Part shown: piece by piece, positions 13,725-23,494 of the stretch | How the letters are laid out: every line of letters begins with the position of its first letter | How positions within the stretch are numbered: the stretch's first letter is position 1 | Assembly: GCA_902768605.1 (NCBI GenBank) | Contig: CACXLY010000020.1 | Span: 1 to 44,085 of the forward strand | Direction: 5' to 3' | Source: an uncultured Bacteroidales bacterium | GTDB lineage: Bacteria; Bacteroidota; Bacteroidia; Bacteroidales; Bacteroidaceae | Length of the DNA: 44,085 bases | The notes under the pieces: model-generated | Seen by the model: the letters and a program-made list of their open reading frames with translations, nothing else | What the model was told of the DNA's origin: nothing | Database searches by the model: none | Program-made: the position numbers and the translations under genes

Positions 13725-16037
13725 CTATCTCACGATGACGATGCGTGAGATGATGGCTTTTCCGCCTTCGGGCGTGTTGGCCACTACGTGATAGATGCCG
13801 CTCGCCACGCGTCGGCCGTTGTTCGCCACGCCGTCCCAAATGCACGTGCCGCCTGCCGACTTGCCGTTCCAGACGAGTTGGCCGCCCGTGGATATTATCT
13901 TGACTTCGGTGTCGGCTACTAAGCCGCGGATGGCGATTGGACCATTGTAGTCGGGCGTCACCGGGTTGGGATAGATGGTGACATTGCTCTTCTTGAGTTC
14001 TTCTTCAGGTGCCGAGGCTTCGCTCATGTAGCTGCAAATGCCCTTGTCTGTGCCGAAGACCACTTCTCCCGTAGCAGGGTGGACGGCGATGCTCTGCACG
14101 TTGTCGCTCAGCAATGGGCTGTCCTCGGTCGTGAAATGCTGTAGCATCTCCTGTCCGTCTGCGCTGATGAGCAGTGCGCCATTGGTTTGTGTGCCTATCC
14201 ACTTGCGGTTGGCGGCATCGACGGCTATGCACGCGATGGATACGTCATTGAGAAGGTAGTCGGCCAGGCCACTGCCGTCGTTGCGGTTTATCTTGATTTG
14301 CGTGAACTGGAAGTCCTTGTCGAAAACCTTTGTCACATCTTCGATAACGAAGAGTCCCGCTGATGTGCCGACCCATACCAAGCCGTCGAGGTCTTCGCAG
14401 AGACAGTAGAACATCTCGGGCAGATAGGGTGTGCCGTCCTGATTGTATATGTTCTGATGCAGGATGGTTCTGTCGTCGGTGGTGCGGTCTGTACCTTTGG
14501 TGTCGAGGCAGAAGACGCCGCGTTTCTCTACGCGACGGCTCGTGACGAGTTTTATACCGCTGCTGTGATGCAGTATCTTGTCAATGAGCGACGCTCCCGC
14601 CAGCTCTTCGTAGTAGAGGTTAAGCCATTTGCCGTCTGGTTTGAGCACATGCAGGGTGGTGTCCATCAGGGAGGATGCCATCCAGAGACTGCCGTCGAGG
14701 TCGTAGCTTAAGGCGGAGCACATGACGTAGTTGTAGTAGAGCGGCAATGTCGGTATCAAGCTGTGGAGCGGGGAATTGTCGTGATTGTAGAGTTTGACGA
14801 ATTGGGCGTTGCGATACTCGCAGAGGCCGTTGCGGTAGAGGCTGGCGAAGTGGTGTGTGTCGTCGAGTGGGTCTTGTACGAGGTCGGTGGTGTTGCGGAG
14901 CTTGATATTGGTGTAGGGTGCTGCCACTTCCATTTCCTTGAAGTTTGTCCACTGCCCGTCTTCGTAGTACATTGCTGTGGCGGGGTTGAAGAAGCTGCCT
15001 ATGGTGTTGATGCCTCCCGCCACGAGGAGTCGGTCGCCTACCCAGCTGAGGTTGTATGCTATGTCTCGTATGGGGCTGCTGGGCTGTATGACTTCTCCGG
15101 TTGCCACGATGTCGTTGCCTTCTATTTTGTATCCGCGGAGTCCGTTTTCCTGTTCGCTCATCCAGTACTTGCCGCCGAGGTAGGAGATGTCGCTCCATTG
15201 GTTGTCGTACGGGATGATGGTGGCGTTGTCGGGGCTGCTGACGTCGGATGCGAAGCCTATCTTTGTCTTGTTGGCCCAGACGAGTTGGCTTCCTGTATCC
15301 TTCAGCACGGTGAAGTATCCGGATGCGATGTTTGTTGACTTGTTTGTGGTGGGGTTGTAGGCGAAGAGAGCATCGGTGCGTGCCACCATGACGTTGCCCT
15401 GGTAGATGCGCATGCTTCTGATGTTGGGCCATCCGTTGATGAGTTTCCAGTTTTCCTCGAGCTGCATGTTGGCGTTTAGCATGCAGCGTTTCAGTCCGTC
15501 GGCAGTGCCGAGGAAGACGGCGTTGTCGGAGACGGCGATGCATGTCACGGCGAAGCCGAGCCTGTATGTATTGCGGAAGACGCCCTCCTTCATGTCGAGC
15601 TCTACGAAACCGAAACCGGTGGCCAGGTATGCCGTGGAGCCTTTGATGAAGACATCGGTGACGTCTTTGTCGAGGATGCGTTTGTCCTTCAGTGCCGACA
15701 GGTTCTGGACGTTGCCGTCATCGCTGAGGAGGTCGATGTTCGTGTTACTGTAGACGATGAGCAACTTCTTGGCTTCCTTGCAGTATGCGATGTGGGCGAT
15801 GTTGACGTCGTTGAGGGCGTTGGTGTGGTCGTAGGTGCGTACCTCGCCGTCTTCTGTGTCGTAGGAGAGCAGGTTGCCGTTCATCAGGGAATAGATGATG
15901 CTGCCGCTGACTTCGCTTTTCGTGGCGATTTGATAGCTAAGGTACATGCGCCATGTTCCCAGCTCTTGGGCGGTGGCGGCAAGGCAGAGCGCCGCGAGGA
16001 GCAGTGCCAGGGAGGAGAGTCTCTTTACCATTATCAT
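13725..16037 (-). CDS. porZ: Type IX secretion system protein PorZ
   Basis: A 770-residue surface protein resembling PorZ, a component of the T9SS attachment complex that delivers anionic LPS for anchoring of cargo. The signal peptide (VKRLSSLALLLAALCLAATAQ) is followed by the family start ELGTWRMYLSYQIATKSEV, two beta-propeller regions with repeated motifs (AYLATGFGFVELDM, VFLGTADGLKR, VWVGTSAGLFVIEDV, WIGTQTNGALLIS, VVFGTDKGICSY) and a C-terminal T9SS sorting-type domain (VTIYPNPV ... ASGIYHV). Two nearby ATGs (16037 and 16031) are both possible. It lies downstream of rdgB on the same strand, with a 22-bp-period repeat array in the gap. Its presence implies that the organism has a T9SS. Confidence 0.85.
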   Translation of the reverse strand: MIMVKRLSSLALLLAALCLAATAQELGTWRMYLSYQIATKSEVSGSIIYSLMNGNLLSYDTEDGEVRTYDHTNALNDVNIAHIAYCKEAKKLLIVYSNTNIDLLSDDGNVQNLSALKDKRILDKDVTDVFIKGSTAYLATGFGFVELDMKEGVFRNTYRLGFAVTCIAVSDNAVFLGTADGLKRCMLNANMQLEENWKLINGWPNIRSMRIYQGNVMVARTDALFAYNPTTNKSTNIASGYFTVLKDTGSQLVWANKTKIGFASDVSSPDNATIIPYDNQWSDISYLGGKYWMSEQENGLRGYKIEGNDIVATGEVIQPSSPIRDIAYNLSWVGDRLLVAGGINTIGSFFNPATAMYYEDGQWTNFKEMEVAAPYTNIKLRNTTDLVQDPLDDTHHFASLYRNGLCEYRNAQFVKLYNHDNSPLHSLIPTLPLYYNYVMCSALSYDLDGSLWMASSLMDTTLHVLKPDGKWLNLYYEELAGASLIDKILHHSSGIKLVTSRRVEKRGVFCLDTKGTDRTTDDRTILHQNIYNQDGTPYLPEMFYCLCEDLDGLVWVGTSAGLFVIEDVTKVFDKDFQFTQIKINRNDGSGLADYLLNDVSIACIAVDAANRKWIGTQTNGALLISADGQEMLQHFTTEDSPLLSDNVQSIAVHPATGEVVFGTDKGICSYMSEASAPEEELKKSNVTIYPNPVTPDYNGPIAIRGLVADTEVKIISTGGQLVWNGKSAGGTCIWDGVANNGRRVASGIYHVVANTPEGGKAIISRIVIVR

Positions 16038-16090
16038 TTTGTTGTCGTATTTCGGGGAGCGGGAGGTGCCTTGTGTGGCGTCGGTTTTTC

Positions 16091-16168
16091 CTTGCTGTGG
16101 GAAGTGGCGACGCTTGCTGTGGGAAGGGCCGACGCTTGCTGTGGGAAAGGGCGACGCTTGCTGTGGCG
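16091..16168. repeat. 22-bp-period array upstream of porZ
   Basis: Three units at 16091-16112, 16113-16134 and 16135-16156 plus a partial fourth, each beginning CTTGCTGTGGGAA and ending in a GGCGACG-like sequence. The sequence differs from the GCAATTGC arrays but the period is again exactly 22 bp. Confidence 0.92.
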
Positions 16169-16229
16169 TTTTCCGGGCCCCCTTGTCCGGATGATGCTTA
16201 TATATTGTATAACGTATTGTTTCCTTGAA

Positions 16230-16835
16230 TTATTGTTTGTCGTGGCAGAGAAAATCTGCCAGCTTCTTTGTGGCGCGTCCGCGGTGGCTGATGGCGTTCT
16301 TTGCCTCGGCCGTCATTTGTGCGAAGGCGAGGCCTCCTGCTTCGAGGGGTGCGAAGACGGGATCGTAGCCGAATCCTCCCTCGCCGACGCCTTCCTTCAG
16401 TATCGTGCCCTCCACGATGCCTTCGAAGCGTGTCTTCTCGTCTCCGCGGATGAGGGCGATGACGGTACGGAAGCGGGCGCGCCGGGTCTCTGCTCCTTCG
16501 AGTTTTGCGAGCAGACAGCGTATGTTGGCATCCGAGTCGTGGCTCTCGCCGTATCCGTTCAGGGCGCCGTAGCGGGCTGTATAGACGCCGGGTGCTCCGC
16601 CGAGGGCTTCCACCTCGAGACCCGTGTCGTCGGCAAAGCAGTCCACACCGTAGTGTTCGTGCACGTAGAGGGCCTTCTGCATGGCATTGCCTTCGAGCGT
16701 GTCTGCCGTCTCGGGGATGTCCTCGTGGCAGCCGATGTCGCTCAGGCTCTTTACCGTGAAGGCGTCGCCCAGAATCTGCCGGACCTCCTCCAGCTTGTGG
16801 GCGTTGTTCGTCGCCATTATCAATTCACCGTTCAT
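16230..16835 (-). CDS. rdgB: Non-canonical purine NTP pyrophosphatase (RdgB/HAM1)
   Basis: A 201-residue ITPase that hydrolyses dITP, ITP and XTP to monophosphates, keeping deaminated purines out of nucleic acids. Signatures are MATNNAHKLEEV near the N-terminus, CFADDTGLEVEALGGAPGVYTARY with the catalytic Asp pair, and GYDPVF and AQMTAEAKNAISHRGRA toward the C-terminus. The first codons (MNGELI) precede the usual family start and lie next to 7-bp repeat DNA, so the N-terminus may have been extended or remodelled by the repeat. It belongs to the leuS-yitT-yitT-rdgB-porZ run. Confidence 0.94.
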   Translation of the reverse strand: MNGELIMATNNAHKLEEVRQILGDAFTVKSLSDIGCHEDIPETADTLEGNAMQKALYVHEHYGVDCFADDTGLEVEALGGAPGVYTARYGALNGYGESHDSDANIRCLLAKLEGAETRRARFRTVIALIRGDEKTRFEGIVEGTILKEGVGEGGFGYDPVFAPLEAGGLAFAQMTAEAKNAISHRGRATKKLADFLCHDKQ

Positions 16836-16860
16836 TGTCAGTAGTCAGTTTCTTCAGTTC

Positions 16861-16946
16861 TCCGTAGTCCGTAGTCCGTTGTCCGTTGTCTAAATCTCTG
16901 TTGTCCGTTGTCTAAAACTCCGTTGTCTGTTGTCCGTAGTCCGTTG
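16861..16946. repeat. 7-bp array (TCCGTTG) between yitT and rdgB
   Basis: Nine or more units of TCCGTAG, TCCGTTG or TCTGTTG, interrupted by two TCTAAA segments. The array occupies almost all of the 117-bp gap between the downstream YitT gene and rdgB. Same unit type as 24747-24910 and, on the opposite strand, 38737-38764 in mutS. Confidence 0.9.
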
Positions 16947-16952
16947 TCCACA

Positions 16953-17861
16953 CTACTTCTTTATCACGTCGAAGCCTTCTCCGAAGACGCCCTCCACGTT
17001 GCTCATGGAGACGAATGCCTGTGGGTCGATGCGCTTGATGAGCTGGAAGATGCTTCGGCTCTCGTAGCGCTTGGCCAGGATAAGCAGCACCTGCCGCTTC
17101 TCTTTGCTGTAGAAGCCTTCGCCCGACAGCACGGTGACGCCGCGCTCGAGCCTCGTGTTCACCTCCTCCGCTATTTCCGCATAGTGCTCGCTGATGATGA
17201 TGAACTGCACGCTCCGCCGGGCGGAGTTGATGACGTAGTCGATGAAGTTGGTGCTGATGAACATGGCCAGGTAGCCCACTACTACGGTCTCGACGTTCCG
17301 CTCTATAAAGTAGCTGAATCCTATGATGACGATGTCGCACATCAGAAGCAGGCGGCCGAGCGAGATGTCCCAATACTTGTTGATGGAGCTCGCGATGATG
17401 TCTGTGCCGCCCGTGCTGCCGCCGGCCAGGAAGATGATGGCGAGGCCGAGGCCCTCGAAGAAGGCGCCGATGACGCAAGCCATGAACTTCTGCTCGCCCA
17501 CGATGTGGATGAGCGTCGGCGTGCCGTCGGCACTGAGCTCGGTCAGTTGGGGCTGCACCAGGCCGATGGCAGCCGAGATGAGTATCGTGACGATGATGGT
17601 GCGGAACAAATAGCGCCAGCCCAGGATGCGCATCGCCATGAGGAGCAGGAAGACATTGATGATGAAGTACGTGTTTCCTGCACCGAAGCCCGTCAGGTAG
17701 TAGATGATGGTGGAGATGCCCGACACGCCGCCGCTCACTATCTTGTATGGCAACAGGAAAGTCGTGTAGCCGAGCGTGTAGATGGCAGTGCCGAGAAGCA
17801 TCTGCAGGTAGTCGCGCAGCAGCTGCCACGGCGAGGGGCCTATGATGGTCTTAATGCTCAA
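16953..17861 (-). CDS. YitT family membrane protein (DUF161/DUF2179), copy 2
   Basis: A 302-residue protein with about five N-terminal membrane helices (GTAIYTLGYTTFLLPYKIV, GNTYFIINVFLLLMAM, IVTILISAAIGLV, GLGLAIIFLAGGSTGGTDII and following) and a C-terminal cytoplasmic DUF2179 domain (FIIISEHYAEIAEEVNTRLERGVT ... AFVSMSNVEGVFGEGF). The function is unknown; members are proposed transporters. It is a clear paralogue of the adjacent gene 17904-18797, sharing the GGSTGG, DIVIIGFS and GxGxxV C-terminal patterns. The pair probably arose by tandem duplication. Confidence 0.88.
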   Translation of the reverse strand: MSIKTIIGPSPWQLLRDYLQMLLGTAIYTLGYTTFLLPYKIVSGGVSGISTIIYYLTGFGAGNTYFIINVFLLLMAMRILGWRYLFRTIIVTILISAAIGLVQPQLTELSADGTPTLIHIVGEQKFMACVIGAFFEGLGLAIIFLAGGSTGGTDIIASSINKYWDISLGRLLLMCDIVIIGFSYFIERNVETVVVGYLAMFISTNFIDYVINSARRSVQFIIISEHYAEIAEEVNTRLERGVTVLSGEGFYSKEKRQVLLILAKRYESRSIFQLIKRIDPQAFVSMSNVEGVFGEGFDVIKK

Positions 17862-17903
17862 AACGTCGTCCTCCTTTCCATGATATCCTTCATCCCTCCG
17901 CTC

Positions 17904-18797
17904 CTATTTGATGGCGTTAAACCCGTTGCCGTAGACGCCCTCCGCCCTGCTTTGCGAGACAAACGCGGCGGGGTCCAGCTCGTGTACCATGCGAAGGAAC
18001 GTCAGCTGCTCACGCTTGTGCACAATCGCGATGACAACCTTCACGTCGCCATGCGTGTAATAGCCTTCGCCGTCGAGCACCGTGGCCGAATGCACCGTCT
18101 CGGAAATGATGCGGTCGCATATCTCGCGGTGCTTCTTCGTGAATATGATGAACTGTATGTCCTGCCGGGAACTGTTGATCAACATGTCGATGACGTACGT
18201 GTACACAGCAAGCGTCACGTAGCCGAACACGACCATCCGCACATCGTGAAAGATGGGCCAGCAGGATGCAATCACTACGAAGTCGAGATACAAGAGGATG
18301 CGGCCGAACGAGACATTGTATTTCTTGTTCACCAGCGCCGCAATGATGTCCCAGCCGCCCGTGCTGCCGCCCGAGATGAATACGAAACCGATGCCCAGTC
18401 CGTTCAGGATGGCACCCAGGACGCAAGCCATCGAATCCTGTCCCGGACCGAGTACCTGCATCAGAGTCCCGTCGTCGGAAGTCATCATCTGTTGACCCAT
18501 CTCGAGGAAGAACGAGAGTGCGAAAGCCGCATACGCCGACTTGCCCACGAACTTCCATCCCAACGGCTTGAGCGCGATGAGCAGCAGGATGCCGTTGGCT
18601 ATCAGGATGGCAGCCGCCATCGGAAACTTCGTCAGGTAGTAGATGATGGCAAACATACCCGTCATGCCACCCGTCGTGATGTGGTAGGGCAGCAGAAAGA
18701 CAGCCCATCCCAAAGCATAGACAGCCATGCCGAAATTCAAGGAAAGGAAGTCCTTCAGGAAATCCCAGATGCGGCCTTTCTTCAGAAGTGAATTCAT
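17904..18797 (-). CDS. YitT family membrane protein (DUF161/DUF2179), copy 1
   Basis: A 297-residue paralogue of the next gene, with the same architecture: membrane helices from FGMAVYALGWAVFLLPYHIT through GLGIGFVFISGGSTGGWDII, then a DUF2179 domain (FIIFTKKHREICDRIISETVH ... AFVSQSRAEGVYGNGF). Its ATG (18795-18797) directly abuts the leuS stop codon (18798-18800), indicating translational coupling with leuS. The biochemical role is unknown. Confidence 0.9.
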   Translation of the reverse strand: MNSLLKKGRIWDFLKDFLSLNFGMAVYALGWAVFLLPYHITTGGMTGMFAIIYYLTKFPMAAAILIANGILLLIALKPLGWKFVGKSAYAAFALSFFLEMGQQMMTSDDGTLMQVLGPGQDSMACVLGAILNGLGIGFVFISGGSTGGWDIIAALVNKKYNVSFGRILLYLDFVVIASCWPIFHDVRMVVFGYVTLAVYTYVIDMLINSSRQDIQFIIFTKKHREICDRIISETVHSATVLDGEGYYTHGDVKVVIAIVHKREQLTFLRMVHELDPAAFVSQSRAEGVYGNGFNAIK

Positions 18798-21614
18798 TTA
18801 ACAGGGCTTAACGACAATGTTCACGATACGTTTCGGGATGGCAATCGTCTTGACCACCTGCATCCCTTCAAGGTACTTGGCAGCCTCGGGCGCAGAGGTG
18901 GCAAGCTCTATCATCTGCTCGGGCGTCGCGTCAGCAGGGAAAAGCATGTCGAAACGCACTTTGCCGTTGAATTGCACACCAAGCTTCACGCTCGTCTCCA
19001 CGAGGTATTTCTCCTCCCACTGCGGCCATCTGGCATCGCATACGCTGCCGCCAGTGCCCACTTGCTCCCAAAGCTCTTCTGCGATGTGAGGCGCGAAGGG
19101 AGCAATCAGGACGGGTAACGTCGCCAGTACGGTGCGGCTGGTGCACTTCTGCTGACTCAGCTCGTTCACCGCCACCATGAAGGCCGAGATGCTGGTGTTG
19201 TAGGAGAACACCTCGATGTCTGCCGTCACCTTCTTGATGAGCTTGTGGAGCGTCTTCAGGCTGTCGGCAGAAGGCTCGCCATCTGTCAGCGCAAGCTCTC
19301 CATCCTTTGTCCAGAACAAAGCCCACAGCTTCTTCAGGAAACGGAAACAGCCGTCGATGCCGTTCGTATCCCAAGGCTTCGACTGTTCCACTGGTCCGAG
19401 GAACATCTCATACAGGCGGAGTGTGTCCGCCCCATAGTTCTCAACAATCATGTCAGGGTTAACCACGTTGTACATCGACTTCGACATCTTCTCGATGGCC
19501 CAGCCGCAGATGTACTTCCCGTCCTCAAGGATGAAGTCGGCCGTAGCGTACTCGGGGCTCCAGGCCTTGAAGGCATCGACGTCCAATACGTCATTGCGGA
19601 CGATGTTGACGTCAACGTGAATCGGCGTCACCTCGTAGCGATCCTTGAGGCCACACGAGACGAAGGTGTTTGTCTCCTTAATGCGATAGACGAAGTTCGA
19701 GCGGCCTTGTATCATGCCTTGGTTGACGAGCTTCTTGAACGGCTCTTCCATCTTGCTCACCCCGAGGTCGAAAAGGAACTTGTTCCAGAATCGGGAGTAG
19801 ATGAGATGCCCGGTGGCGTGCTCCGCCCCGCCGACGTAGAGGTCCACGCTTTGCCAGTAGCTGGCTGCGCGTTCGCTAACCAGGGCCTTGTCGTTGTGCG
19901 GATCCATGTAGCGCAGATAGTAGGCGCTGGAGCCTGCGAAGCCTGGCATCGTGTAGAGCTCGATGGGGAAGACGGTCTTCTCATCAATGAGCTTCTTGTC
20001 CACCACCTTAAGGTTCTGCTCGTCCCATGCCCAGATCTGTGCGTTGCCCAGCGGTGGCTCGCCGGTTTCTGTCGGCAGGAACTTCTCGACTTGAGGCAAT
20101 TCGATGGGCAGGCATTGCTCGGGAATCATCGTGGGGATGCCGTGCTTGTAGTAGACGGGAAACGGTTCGCCCCAGTATCTCTGACGACTGAAGATGGCGT
20201 CCCTCAGGCGGTAGTTGACTTTCACACGTCCCAGGTTGTGTGCCTTGACGAATCGCTTCGTCTCTTCTATCGCGTCTCGTATGGTGAGTCCATTAAGACA
20301 GAGGCGCTCTCCATCGTACTCGACGCTCTTGTCGGGACTGCTTGGAGAGTTCGTCACGATGCCTTCCTTTGCGTCGTAGCTTGCTTCGGAGATGTCGGCT
20401 CCTTCGACAAGGGGTATGATGGGCAAGCCGAAGTGTTTGGCGAAGGCATAGTCGCGGCTGTCGTGTGCCGGCACAGCCATGATGGCTCCCGTGCCGTAGC
20501 CTGCCAGGACGTATTCTGCGATGTAGATGGGGCATTTGTCTCCCGTAATGGGATTGATGCCGTAGGCGCCGCTGAAGACACCTGTGACGGTGTGGTCTAT
20601 CATGCGTTCGCGTTCGGTGCGGCTTTTGACATATTTAATATATTCATCTACTGCGGGGCGCTGTTCCGGCGTGGTGACTTTGTCGACGAGTTCGCTTTCG
20701 GGTGCCAGGACGAAGAATGTGACGCCGAACATCGTGTCGGCGCGTGTGGTGAAGATTGTGAATGACTCGTCCTTGCCCTGCTGCGAGGCGAGGTGTATCT
20801 CGACTTCGGCGCCTTCGCTGCGACCTATCCAGTTGCGTTGTGTCTCTTTGATGCTTTCGCTCCAGTCGATGTGGTCGAGGCCGTCGAGTAGTCTTTGGCT
20901 GTATGCGCTGACACGCAGGCACCACTGCCTCATCTTTTTCTGTTCGACGGGATAACCGCCTCGGACGCTGACGCCTTCCACCACCTCGTCGTTTGCGAGC
21001 ACGGTGCCGAGCTTGGGGCACCAGTTGACCATGGTCTCGCCGAGGAAGGCGATGCGGTGCTGCATGAGGAGGTCGCTCTGTGCCTTCTCGTCGGCTGGCC
21101 ATCGGCCTTCTGTCTTGAGTTTATCGATGAGGCGTTCGATGGGCTGTGCCTTCTGGAGGTCTTCGTCGAAGTATGAGTTGAACATTTTCTGGAAGGCCCA
21201 TTGCGTCCACTTGTAGTAGTCGGGGGAGCAGGTGCGCACTTCGCGGTCCCAGTCGAACGAGAAGCCTATCTTGTCGAGTTGTTCGCGGTAGCGGTCGATG
21301 TTGGCAAAGGTGGTCTTCTCGGGGTGTTGCCCAGTCTTGATGGCATACTGCTCGGCGGGGAGGCCGTAGGCATCATAGCCCATGGGGTTCAGAACGTTAA
21401 AGCCCTGCTGCCGCTTGTAGCGGGCGTAGATGTCGCTTGCTATGTACCCGAGTGGGTGTCCTACGTGGAGTCCAGCGCCGCTGGGGTAGGGGAACATGTT
21501 GAGGACGTAGAACTTCTCGCGACGCTCGTCCTCGGTGACCTTGTAGGTTTGGCATTCCGTCCAGCGGCGATGCCATTTCTGCTCTATTTCTCTGAAGTTA
21601 TATTCTTTGGCCAT
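18798..21614 (-). CDS. leuS: Leucyl-tRNA synthetase
   Basis: A 938-residue class Ia synthetase that charges tRNA-Leu. The HIGH motif appears as HVGHPLGY (about residues 51-58) after [11 protein letters not shown], and the KMSKS motif as EKMSKSMYN (about 706-714). The CP1 editing domain lies between them ([33 protein letters not shown]), and the C-terminal anticodon-binding domain ends the protein. It follows the outer-membrane barrel gene by 5 bp and abuts the first yitT gene. Confidence 0.97.
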   Translation of the reverse strand: MAKEYNFREIEQKWHRRWTECQTYKVTEDERREKFYVLNMFPYPSGAGLHVGHPLGYIASDIYARYKRQQGFNVLNPMGYDAYGLPAEQYAIKTGQHPEKTTFANIDRYREQLDKIGFSFDWDREVRTCSPDYYKWTQWAFQKMFNSYFDEDLQKAQPIERLIDKLKTEGRWPADEKAQSDLLMQHRIAFLGETMVNWCPKLGTVLANDEVVEGVSVRGGYPVEQKKMRQWCLRVSAYSQRLLDGLDHIDWSESIKETQRNWIGRSEGAEVEIHLASQQGKDESFTIFTTRADTMFGVTFFVLAPESELVDKVTTPEQRPAVDEYIKYVKSRTERERMIDHTVTGVFSGAYGINPITGDKCPIYIAEYVLAGYGTGAIMAVPAHDSRDYAFAKHFGLPIIPLVEGADISEASYDAKEGIVTNSPSSPDKSVEYDGERLCLNGLTIRDAIEETKRFVKAHNLGRVKVNYRLRDAIFSRQRYWGEPFPVYYKHGIPTMIPEQCLPIELPQVEKFLPTETGEPPLGNAQIWAWDEQNLKVVDKKLIDEKTVFPIELYTMPGFAGSSAYYLRYMDPHNDKALVSERAASYWQSVDLYVGGAEHATGHLIYSRFWNKFLFDLGVSKMEEPFKKLVNQGMIQGRSNFVYRIKETNTFVSCGLKDRYEVTPIHVDVNIVRNDVLDVDAFKAWSPEYATADFILEDGKYICGWAIEKMSKSMYNVVNPDMIVENYGADTLRLYEMFLGPVEQSKPWDTNGIDGCFRFLKKLWALFWTKDGELALTDGEPSADSLKTLHKLIKKVTADIEVFSYNTSISAFMVAVNELSQQKCTSRTVLATLPVLIAPFAPHIAEELWEQVGTGGSVCDARWPQWEEKYLVETSVKLGVQFNGKVRFDMLFPADATPEQMIELATSAPEAAKYLEGMQVVKTIAIPKRIVNIVVKPC

Positions 21615-21619
21615 TTTGC

Positions 21620-22366
21620 TTAGAAACGATAACCGAGGGTGATGCTGAAGTTGAAGTTATGTATTTTGGGCAGGCTTGCTTCGACATCCATTGCCTTGTA
21701 GTAGTCGTGGAAGGTGTCGCGGAATTTGTCGCGATACATGTCTGCCAGACCCCAGTCGCAGCCGAGCATGAGGTTGTAGTGGCCGTTGTATTCAGCGCCG
21801 ATGCGGAAGCCGATGCCTGCGTCCCAGCGTTGGAAGTTGAGGGTCTTCTCGATGTCACTCGTCTTTTTGAACGCTTTATAAGTGAGTTCGTCTTCTGCTT
21901 CATTGAAGACTTCACCGTCTCCGTCGATGCTCAGCTTGTGCTTACCGCCCACGCCGACGGCGAAATATGGTCCGACCTCAGCGTACAAGCCGAGTTCCTC
22001 CATGATGTTATAGCGGAAGCCGAAGCGGATGGGCACTTCGAAGTAGTGGAGCGGGCACTTGGCTGTGGCGTTCCTTAGTCCATAGCCGTCGACGAATGAC
22101 TCGAGGGACGTCTTGCCGCCCTTCATGGTCCAGTCGAGTCCTGCTGTCACGTAGGTGCCGTGTGCGCCGGGGAGCGTGTAGTCGCCCCTGATGCCCATCA
22201 TGACGCCGGCCTTTGAGCCGTAGCCGCTGTTCTGCAGCTTCGACACATTCACTCCGAAGAGGCCTACCCAGGTGAGGCCTGGCTCGGGTTCGTTCTCAAA
22301 CTCAAATGCATTTGCATTGCTGCTGACCATTGCCAGGGCAACGACTAAAAAGAAAAACTTTTTCAT
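21620..22366 (-). CDS. Outer-membrane beta-barrel protein (PorT-like fold)
   Basis: A 248-residue protein with a signal peptide ([20 protein letters not shown]) and alternating amphipathic strands typical of the small OMP_b-brl families of Bacteroidetes. It includes [57 protein letters not shown] and [14 protein letters not shown], and ends in Phe after FSITLGYRF, the usual barrel-assembly signal. The specific function is unknown. It starts the leuS operon, separated from leuS by 5 bp. Confidence 0.85.
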   Translation of the reverse strand: MKKFFFLVVALAMVSSNANAFEFENEPEPGLTWVGLFGVNVSKLQNSGYGSKAGVMMGIRGDYTLPGAHGTYVTAGLDWTMKGGKTSLESFVDGYGLRNATAKCPLHYFEVPIRFGFRYNIMEELGLYAEVGPYFAVGVGGKHKLSIDGDGEVFNEAEDELTYKAFKKTSDIEKTLNFQRWDAGIGFRIGAEYNGHYNLMLGCDWGLADMYRDKFRDTFHDYYKAMDVEASLPKIHNFNFSITLGYRF

Positions 22367-22408
22367 AATTGTAAGTGTTTATTGTTGTGTTTGTTCTGTT
22401 GTTGATTG

Positions 22409-22729
22409 CTATACTGCCACGCCTGTCCGCATGACGTCTTCGTAGAGGGGTGACCAGCGGTCTTCTGCCATGAGGACAGGCTCGATGAGCAGGCTTACCT
22501 TGTCCACGTCTTCGCCAAGCGCCACGGAGGTTTCGAACCACTGATCGTCGGCTATGTTCGGCACGATGACGGCCACGTCGATATCGCTCCAGGGATTGGG
22601 TGTCCCCTTTGAGTAGGAGCCGAACATCATGACTTTTGCCTTGCCGTTGAAGCGGGGCATAATCACTTGCTTGTATCGTCGGACGAGCTGGATGGCTTCA
22701 TCTCGGCTAAGCACTTTTGGAGTATCCAT
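22409..22729 (-). CDS. MNT-type nucleotidyltransferase, partner of HEPN
   Basis: A 106-residue minimal nucleotidyltransferase. The signature GSYSKGTPNPWSDIDVAV (about residues 37-54) gives the GS...DxD motif of the fold. It overlaps the 3' end of the upstream HEPN gene by 67 bp in another frame, so the two are translationally linked. In known HEPN/MNT pairs the MNT enzyme modifies the HEPN toxin (for example by AMPylation) and neutralises it; that role is inferred by family here. Confidence 0.88.
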   Translation of the reverse strand: MDTPKVLSRDEAIQLVRRYKQVIMPRFNGKAKVMMFGSYSKGTPNPWSDIDVAVIVPNIADDQWFETSVALGEDVDKVSLLIEPVLMAEDRWSPLYEDVMRTGVAV

Positions 22730-23100
22730 TGCCGCATCTGTTTGGTTTGTTCAACAATCTGTCTGGTCTTCTCTTCGTTCAGCATATTGGCGATGCTGCG
22801 CTTGTAGTCGGGGTAGCGGGCCTCTATGTTCATCAGGCGTATTTCCTGCAGGAAGCGCCTTTGCTCGCTTGTCATCTGCTGATAGAGCCCACAGAGTTCC
22901 GCCAGCCGTTTGTGCTCGTGGATGTAGGGCGGCACGTCTTCGCGTGTGGCCGTCCAATAGGCTTTGAGCACTTTCTCTATGACTTGATGGCACATGAAGG
23001 CGGCGTAGAGCCAGCGGCCGTTTTGGCAGAGGAACTCTCCCAAATCGAGATCCTCGGCCACAAGGCTGAGCCAGTATTGCACCTTCTCTTCTCGCGTCAT
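22663..23100 (-). CDS. HEPN domain protein (COG2250 type)
   Basis: A 145-residue all-helical HEPN protein. Recognisable blocks are YWLSLVAEDLDLGEFLCQNG, RWLYAAFMCHQVIEKVLKAYW, PPYIHEHKRLAELC and IEARYPDYKRSIANML. The ATG at 23100 is chosen because the longer in-frame TTG (23130) lies inside the TACCTTTG promoter box. The usual HEPN RNase motif RX4-6H is not obvious; the ARYPDY block occupies the expected region. Together with the downstream MNT gene it makes a likely toxin-antitoxin or regulatory pair. Confidence 0.85.
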   Translation of the reverse strand: MTREEKVQYWLSLVAEDLDLGEFLCQNGRWLYAAFMCHQVIEKVLKAYWTATREDVPPYIHEHKRLAELCGLYQQMTSEQRRFLQEIRLMNIEARYPDYKRSIANMLNEEKTRQIVEQTKQMRQWILQKCLAEMKPSSSSDDTSK

Positions 23101-23127
23101 AGGCGTTGCATAATATGTTTTCGCGTG

Positions 23128-23135
23128 CAAAGGTA
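23128..23135 (-). promoter_or_regulatory. -7 promoter box for HEPN/MNT
   Basis: TACCTTTG on the minus strand in TTCGTACCTTTGCACG, 27 bp upstream of the chosen HEPN start. Confidence 0.6.
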
Positions 23136-23285
23136 CGAAGAAAATAAGAATTTAGAAAGAAGAATGAAGAATTATTTTATGTAGGGGCATTTGGGGTTAC
23201 CTGTGGAAATATAAGATTTTTCACGACAAAAAATCTGATGCGAAGCGAGGCGTCCGGGCTTGCTTCGTGAGGAGAAATCCGACGC

Positions 23286-23329
23286 CACGTGTGGGAAAGG
23301 CTGTTCCCACGTGTGGGAAGGGCGTTTCC
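23286..23329. repeat. 22-bp-period array (CACGTGTGGGAA type)
   Basis: Two units, 23286-23307 and 23308-23329, each starting CACGTGTGGGAA and ending TTCC, followed by a diverged third (from CTCGTGTAGCG). It lies in the 435-bp gap 23136-23570, which holds no credible gene; the remainder is AT-rich sequence near the HEPN promoter and the hairpins after the esterase. Confidence 0.9.
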
Positions 23330-23494
23330 CTCGTGTAGCGATGGCCGGCTCTTCATGTCGGAAATCGCCTCTTTTTACGATGATTTTTACCGCTCCTGCC
23401 GATGCGCTTGTACTCTCTTTGCAAGGCGAGGAATAACGCGTCGTCGTAACCCGCTGATTGTCAAGCGGCATTTGATTTAAGCCCTGAAAACGCG

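Noticed and set aside
23286..23329. parS candidate, because the units contain CACGTG
   Set aside because: The flanks do not match TGTTTCACGTGAAACA, symmetry is offset, and the sequence belongs to a 22-bp tandem array.
23172..23471. 99-codon minus-strand open reading frame
   Set aside because: It spans the 22-bp array and gap sequence, its composition follows the repeats, and it has no promoter of its own.
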